A stretch of DNA of 64,000 bases from Neolewinella aurantiaca (lineage in GTDB: Bacteria > Bacteroidota > Bacteroidia > Chitinophagales > Saprospiraceae): contig NZ_VOXD01000022.1 of assembly GCF_008014675.1 (NCBI RefSeq), positions 44,662-108,661 of the forward strand. Direction: 5' to 3'. This document shows positions 59,741 to 64,000 of this stretch, in pieces (position 1 is the first letter of the stretch; each line of letters starts with the position of its first letter). The notes under the pieces were generated by a model. It was given only the letters and a program-made list of their open reading frames with translations, did no database searches and was not told the DNA's origin. The position numbers and the translations under genes are program-made.

Positions 59741-61039
59741 ATGTTTCGCTACCTGATCCTTTCCGTCCTTCTATGTTTCTTTAGTTCCGTGGCTCAGAGC
59801 CAGGCCGAAAGCCTTCTGGCCGATTCCATCCGGCAGGTTCTCGAAGAAGGCATTGCGGCCGGAGCCTTCCCCGGTGCTCAGGTACTGGCCTGGCACAAGG
59901 GCAAACCGCTGGTGCACGTAACCGCCGGGCACCATACCTACGCCAATGAACGACAAGTCCAGAAAGATGATGTCTACGACCTGGCCTCCATTACCAAAAC
60001 GAGTTCCGGGCTGCTTTACCTGATGCAACTGTACGACCGGAGGCTACTTGACCTCGACGCTCCGCTCGGCGAAGAATTTCCGGTATTTGCGGGAACCGAC
60101 AAGACAGAGCTTTCGGTTCGCTCGGCGCTCAGTCACCGGGCCGGGCTGCTGCCGTGGGTTCCGTACTGGCAGGGTACGCTGAAGGGCAACGCCCGGTATC
60201 CGTGGCAGAAAAAATGGGACAGTTCCCGAACCAACGACTACCGCTTCCGGGCCCGAACCATCCGTCGTGACAGCAGCCGGCGCTTCCCGATCAGGCTAAC
60301 GGACGACATGTGGTTGCACCGGGAATTCCGGGAAAAGAAAATCTACCGCTCCATTGAGAAATCTCCCGTCAAGCCCGAAGGGGAATACAAGTACTCCGGT
60401 CTTCTTTTTTACCTGCTGCCCCAACGGGTAGAGGACGGCTCGAAAAGGGATTACCGGACTTACCTGCGCGAGAACTTTTATGATGCCCTGGGAGCAAACA
60501 CGCTGGGCTACCGGCCGCTGGACCGGAATATTCCCCTCGAGCGCATCGTCCCAACCGAAGTCGACACGTTTTTCCGGATGCAAACCCTGCACGGCGTGGT
60601 CCACGATGAGGGCGCAGCGATGATGAACGGCATCAGCGGTAATGCAGGTCTTTTCTCTTCAGCCGAAGACCTGGCCAAGCTTTACCAAATGCTCATGAAC
60701 GGAGGGAGTTACAACGGGCAGCAATTCTTCAAACCGGAAACCCTCCTGGAGTTTACCCGGCGGCATTATGCCGCCGAGGGCAACCGGCGGGGCCTGGGCT
60801 TCGACAAACCCCTGATCGAGTACGATGCCGACGCCAGTTCCGTAGCCAGGCAGGCCTCGGCCGCCAGCTTTGGCCACAGCGGGTATACCGGCACCATGGT
60901 GTGGGCTGATCCCGAGCACGACCTGCTCTTCGTCTTTCTGAGCAACCGTGTTCACCCCAGTCGGAACCGCAGGGCGATTTATACTTTGGGAATAAGGCCA
61001 AGAATTCATACATTACTGTACGAACATCTGGGGCTATGA
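59741..61039 (+). CDS. Secreted serine hydrolase, class C beta-lactamase family
   Basis: 432 aa from the ATG at 59741; an in-frame TTG lies seven codons upstream. The signal peptide is MFRYLILSVLLCFFSSVA. The catalytic S83 and K86 lie in LASITKTSSG; the Tyr is in EYKYSGLLF, and HSGYTGTMVW replaces the KTG box. The fold is that of penicillin-binding proteins and esterases. In many Bacteroidota a similar domain is fused behind GH3 beta-glucosidases; here it is stand-alone. Substrate unknown (peptidoglycan peptide or ester). Confidence 0.85.
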   Translation: MFRYLILSVLLCFFSSVAQSQAESLLADSIRQVLEEGIAAGAFPGAQVLAWHKGKPLVHVTAGHHTYANERQVQKDDVYDLASITKTSSGLLYLMQLYDRRLLDLDAPLGEEFPVFAGTDKTELSVRSALSHRAGLLPWVPYWQGTLKGNARYPWQKKWDSSRTNDYRFRARTIRRDSSRRFPIRLTDDMWLHREFREKKIYRSIEKSPVKPEGEYKYSGLLFYLLPQRVEDGSKRDYRTYLRENFYDALGANTLGYRPLDRNIPLERIVPTEVDTFFRMQTLHGVVHDEGAAMMNGISGNAGLFSSAEDLAKLYQMLMNGGSYNGQQFFKPETLLEFTRRHYAAEGNRRGLGFDKPLIEYDADASSVARQASAASFGHSGYTGTMVWADPEHDLLFVFLSNRVHPSRNRRAIYTLGIRPRIHTLLYEHLGL

Positions 61040-61265
61040 TCTTCAGAAAAGAATCATGTAGCGTTTTCAGCAATTCCAACAGTACAATTACACCCTGAAC
61101 AGTCGGTGTTCACAACAAAACACATACATTAGTCACAGAAGTCATATTTTCGGCCAAAGGCAGGTGTCAACCACACCTTCCGCAAGCTGTTGTTCGTGCC
61201 GCTCCGCTCCTGCGCTGAAACGCCGTTATGCATTTTGACAGGCAATCTAATAATCGAAGAAACTG

Positions 61266-61293
61266 TTTGAATTGCGAATTTTCGCTACTTTAG
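61266..61293 (+). promoter_or_regulatory. Promoter-like region of the XRE regulator gene
   Basis: TTTG (61266-61269) and TACTTTAG (61286-61293) are 16 bases apart. They end 6 bases before the ATG, so the transcript would be nearly leaderless. Confidence 0.4.
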
Positions 61294-61299
61294 CCCCAC

Positions 61300-62769
61300 A
61301 TGACCGCAAAAACCTCCAACGAAAAAATAATCTTCGGACTCAAAGTCAAGCAGCTTCGCCAGGAGCAGGGCCTCTCCTTTTCCGACCTCTCCAAGGCTTC
61401 GGGCATGTCCCTTTCTTACCTCAACGAAATTGAGAAAGGAAAGAAATTCCCCAAACAAGACAAGGTAAAAAACCTGGCGAAAGCGCTGGGTACCACGAGG
61501 GAAGAACTGACCAACGGAAAGTTGGGTCGTCACCTTGCTCCGGTTACCCAGTTGTTGCAGTCCAACTTCCTCAATGAGCTCCCCTTGGAGTTGTTTGGCA
61601 TCGAGTTGAGCAAAGTGGCAGACCTCATCGCTCAGGCTCCTACCCGCGTGGGTGCTTTCATCAGCACCCTGCTGGAGCTCTCCCGTTCTTACGCCCTGCG
61701 GGAGGAAAACTTTTACTTCGCTGCCCTGCGGTCTTACCTGGAGCTTCACGAAAATTACTTCAGCGAGTTGGAAGACTCCGTAGAGGCCTTTTCGGAGAAA
61801 CACGGTTTACCCGGCTTCAGGCCGGTACCGCCCCGCACACTCGGAGGAATTCTGGAGTCGGCCTACGGCTACACCATCGTTCCCGAAGGACTGAACGAAC
61901 ACCCTGACCTGCAGATGTTCCGTTCGGTTTACCTCCCCGAAGACAAACGGTTGCTGCTCAACGGCAACCTGACCGCCGGTCAGCGAGGTTTTCAGTACGG
62001 TAAAGAACTGGGCTTCAATCACCTCAAACTCACCGAGCGCGCCAACACCAGTAGTTTGTTGCGCAGCAAGGTATTTGAGGAAGTCCTGAACCACAGCCGG
62101 GCAACCTACTTCAGCGTGGCCCTGCACATCCCCCTGCACCCGTTTGTGGAGAGCGTCAAAGAATTCTTCGCTTTGCCTACCTGGGATGGCGAAGCTTTCC
62201 TCGGGCTGATGCGGCGTTATAACGCCACCCCCGAGATGTTTTACCACCGGCTTACCAACGTGCTGCCAAAGTTTTTTGGCTTGCGTGAGTTGTTTTTCCT
62301 GCGGTTTCTGCAGGAAGCCGACACGACCGACTATACGATCGATAAAGAACTGCACCTCAGTCGCCGGCACCATCCGCACGAGAATGGCCTGTTCGAGCGC
62401 TACTGCCGCCGCTGGGTCTCGTTGAGCCTGCTGGAAGAAATGGCCGCAGAGGGATCCGGGAATATGCGAATCGATGTACAACGCAGCCACTACTTCGGAA
62501 CCGAGGACGAATACCTTTGCATCACCCTGGCGAGGACCGGCCACCCGCGCAAAGACTGCAACGTGAGCCTCACGCTGGGCTTCATGGTCAACGACAAACT
62601 GAACGAGACCATATCCTGGCTGAACGACCCCGCCATTCAGGCCAGAGTGGTGAATACGACCTGCGAACGGTGCCCGATTACCGATTGCGCAGAGCGGGCT
62701 GCCGAGCCAATCGTTGTCCGCAAACGCGAAAAATACCAGCGCATCAAAACGGCTCTGAAGGAACTGTAG
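61300..62769 (+). CDS. XRE-family regulator with degenerate ImmA/IrrE domain (ScfR/MccR-like)
   Basis: 489 aa. The N-terminal HTH (LKVKQLRQEQGLSFSDLSKA, then SYLNEIEKGKKFPKQ) is followed by a helical linker and an ImmA/IrrE-like region around 180-260. In the place of HExxH it reads YGKELGFNHLKL, so no metallopeptidase site is left. The C-terminal part has the DUF2083-like pattern with two Cys pairs (VNTTCERCPITDCAERAA), which may bind metal or a cofactor. Related regulators control propionate or short-chain acyl-CoA metabolism in other bacteria (ScfR, MccR; family knowledge). No such metabolic genes are adjacent, so the target is unknown. Confidence 0.85.
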   Translation: MTAKTSNEKIIFGLKVKQLRQEQGLSFSDLSKASGMSLSYLNEIEKGKKFPKQDKVKNLAKALGTTREELTNGKLGRHLAPVTQLLQSNFLNELPLELFGIELSKVADLIAQAPTRVGAFISTLLELSRSYALREENFYFAALRSYLELHENYFSELEDSVEAFSEKHGLPGFRPVPPRTLGGILESAYGYTIVPEGLNEHPDLQMFRSVYLPEDKRLLLNGNLTAGQRGFQYGKELGFNHLKLTERANTSSLLRSKVFEEVLNHSRATYFSVALHIPLHPFVESVKEFFALPTWDGEAFLGLMRRYNATPEMFYHRLTNVLPKFFGLRELFFLRFLQEADTTDYTIDKELHLSRRHHPHENGLFERYCRRWVSLSLLEEMAAEGSGNMRIDVQRSHYFGTEDEYLCITLARTGHPRKDCNVSLTLGFMVNDKLNETISWLNDPAIQARVVNTTCERCPITDCAERAAEPIVVRKREKYQRIKTALKEL

Positions 62770-62792
62770 TTTTTTCAGGCAATACCATTCGG

Positions 62793-62810
62793 GGCGCGGC
62801 CGCAGGTGCA
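62793..62810 (+). repeat. Dispersed 18-bp motif, copy 17
   Basis: GGCG-CGGC-CGCAGGTGCA. It stands 24 bases after the stop of the XRE regulator. No further copy occurs in the 1.2 kb that follows. Confidence 0.9.
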
Positions 62811-63050
62811 GCAATGGTTAAAAGTAATTGCTCGGCGGAGGAGTTCCTCTTCGACAAAACTCAACGTGTCATTTACAATAGTCCGCTACGATTTCAGGTA
62901 ACTCTGGCCCAATACAACTTTGGCTTCTTGATCACTGCATGCTTTTTAATGCTTTTTCGTCCGGCGAAGAATGTAACGATCATTCGTAGCTAAGTCGATT
63001 TAACACCAAAGAAGCCAAGGGCAACAGCGCGTCTTGCGTGCCTGCGGCCG

Positions 63051-63127
63051 GTGCCCGAGGACTGAGCTCTTCCCCCTCGGCCCGTTCATTTTTTCTTGAT
63101 AAAAAACGAACCAAAAAATCAAGGCTG
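63051..63127 (+). repeat. Direct repeat A, copy 1
   Basis: A 77-base block beginning GTGCCCGAGGACTGAGC and ending AAATCAAGGCTG. Apart from one A indel it is identical to 63815-63892. It contains CTTGAT...ATCAAG arms that can pair. Confidence 0.92.
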
Positions 63128-63145
63128 TGCCACCGGCTGATCGTG

Positions 63146-63303
63146 GAATCCAATTTTTGAAGCCTAAAATGGAAAAACTCGCGTCGGCGTTGGTTACGTT
63201 GCTTCTAACCCCATCGGTCCGTTGAAGTCTGGGTGGCTACTTCCTGAGCTTCGGGAACGCTCAGACAGTTTCCATTTTTAAACGGCTTCAAAAACCGGAT
63301 TCC
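63146..63303. repeat. Large imperfect palindrome
   Basis: GGAATCCAATTTTTGAAGCC with AAAATGGAAA (63146-63176) is complementary to TTTCCATTTT with GGCTTCAAAAACCGGATTCC (63269-63303), except for a few bases. The loop of about 92 bases is itself GC-rich. A transcript would fold into one large hairpin. Confidence 0.8.
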
Positions 63304-63726
63304 ACTGCCGGTGCCAAGGCCGAAGGCGGAGTGTCGGAGTTCTGTGCTTTGCTTTCAATTACGAAAGTTGGAGCATTGAAGTAAACCTTGGTCCGGCCGC
63401 CTTCACCTCCGGGGAATAGCGGGGATTAGCGACTTACGGTCGCATAATTTTCCTGTTGGATTCAGTCGGAGTAGAACTTATCTGCCGGTGCCTCTGACTA
63501 TTTTCATTGCGCAGCTACTTCGGCCTTGGCCCCGGCCACTAATGCGGTTGCTGGTGGCCGTTAAGAAAAGCAAGTTGTATGAGCCAACACTGAGTTGCTG
63601 CATTTCCGAAGGGCTTCGACTCCCGACAGTTCCAGGCTTCGAAGGATCAGTTTAAGGCGAGTTTTTGCTTTTTAGGCCAGCAGTGACCGTATTAGTGAGC
63701 AGCCGGGGACACAGCCCGAGGGGTTT

Positions 63727-63748
63727 GCTTCTTTGCCCCGACAAAGAA
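63727..63748. other. Perfect short hairpin
   Basis: CTTCTTTG-CCCCGA-CAAAGAAG, 8-bp stem and 6-base loop, between the repeat modules. No T-tract follows. Confidence 0.75.
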
Positions 63749-63814
63749 GGCCGCCGGCAGGCAAGGTAAGACGGGCGGCGACGTGTGTTCACTCGGAGTA
63801 GAGCTCCTCTGTCA

Positions 63815-63892
63815 GTGCCCGAGGACTGAGCTCTTCCCCCTCGGCCCGTTCATTTTTTCTTGATAAAAAACGAACCAAAAAAATCAAGGCTG
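63815..63892 (+). repeat. Direct repeat A, copy 2
   Basis: A 78-base copy of 63051-63127 with one extra A in the A-run. The copies lie 764 bases apart, start to start. Confidence 0.92.
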
Positions 63893-64000
63893 CTGCCGGT
63901 GCCAAGGCGGAAGGACTGAACTCTGCGTTCTGCACTCTACACTTTGATTGCTGAGCGAATATTTAGAATCCCGGTCCGGTCTAACTCTCCTGAAAAACTA

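Larger units (their letters stand above)
62811..64000. other. Non-coding repeat-built region
   Basis: There is no convincing gene in 1.2 kb. The region is made of repeated modules: a 77-base direct repeat pair, a large imperfect palindrome, a short hairpin and partly repeated smaller blocks such as CTGCCGGTGCCAAGG (63305 and 63893) and TCGGAGTAGA (63466 and 63794). It continues past the window edge. Confidence 0.7.

Noticed and set aside
62517..62993. 158-codon plus frame overlapping the end of the XRE regulator
   Set aside because: Its first half is out of frame with a well-supported gene, and the rest passes through motif copy 17 without protein character.

Overview
This window looks like a chromosomal segment of a gliding Bacteroidota, most probably Saprospiria (Lewinella-like). 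The evidence is a gldL-gldM-gldN gliding/type IX secretion (T9SS) cluster, four secreted proteins with T9SS C-terminal sorting domains (two of them giant, one with 14 SprB repeats), few Shine-Dalgarno sequences, promoter-like TAnnTTTG boxes, and about 50-55% GC by eye. The placement is inferred from gene content; no rRNA is present to confirm it.

Layout. 1-3.4 kb: minus-strand operon of two coiled-coil proteins and a substrate-binding protein fused to an OmpA-like end (cut by the window edge). 3.6-8.9 kb: a 1751-aa T9SS protein. 9.3-14.5 kb: TPR protein, outer-membrane protein, coaX and purH. 14.6-17.2 kb: a DWSS-motif protein of unknown function and a YbiT-like ABC-F ATPase. 17.5-23.2 kb: a 1877-aa SprB-like adhesin. 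23.9-27.5 kb: two MauG/MbnH-type di-haem proteins, an MbnP-like lipoprotein and a DUF2141 protein. 27.7-32.4 kb: HtrA protease and a divergent M1 metallopeptidase. 32.5-37.4 kb: a cNMP-domain histidine kinase paired with a receiver/thioredoxin-reductase-like fusion, then a hydrolase-OsmC fusion. 37.5-41 kb: gldN, gldM, gldL without gldK. 41.6-45.5 kb: another T9SS protein and an unknown protein. 46.1-46.4 kb: a tRNA-like remnant, tRNA-Gly and tRNA-Gln. 46.6-55.2 kb: FMN-binding protein, queA, MacB/FtsX-like permease, rlmK-like methyltransferase, small T9SS protein, a CPYC thioredoxin-reductase-like enzyme and a DEAD-box helicase. 55.3-57.2 kb: a Septu (ptuA/ptuB) anti-phage pair. 57.3-62.8 kb: cell-wall, lipoprotein, outer-membrane, serine-hydrolase and XRE/ScfR-type genes. 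62.8-64 kb: non-coding, built of repeated modules.

The most unusual signal belongs to no gene. An 18-bp motif, GGCG-N4-CGCAGGTGCA, occurs 17 times on both strands, on average every 3.8 kb. It sits in gaps, leaders and linker-coding parts of genes, and its flanks are unrelated apart from a frequent preceding CA. The 10-bp core is invariant in 16 copies, against about 0.1 expected by chance. One copy marks the break point of a truncated rlmK paralogue, one lies at the hydrolase/OsmC junction and one encodes an insert in CoaX. It behaves like an uptake-sequence or chromosome-organising motif, or a recombination-prone micro-repeat. A second structure is an array of 23 in-phase heptamers (AGGAGCT/AGGAACT type) with an inverted arm. 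It lies between two convergent genes and contains both stop codons.

Functionally, the window joins cell-surface and secretion functions (T9SS motor genes, four T9SS cargo proteins, outer-membrane proteins) with periplasmic redox and stress proteins, housekeeping enzymes and one mobile defence cassette. All functions are inferred by reading motifs; no database search was run.
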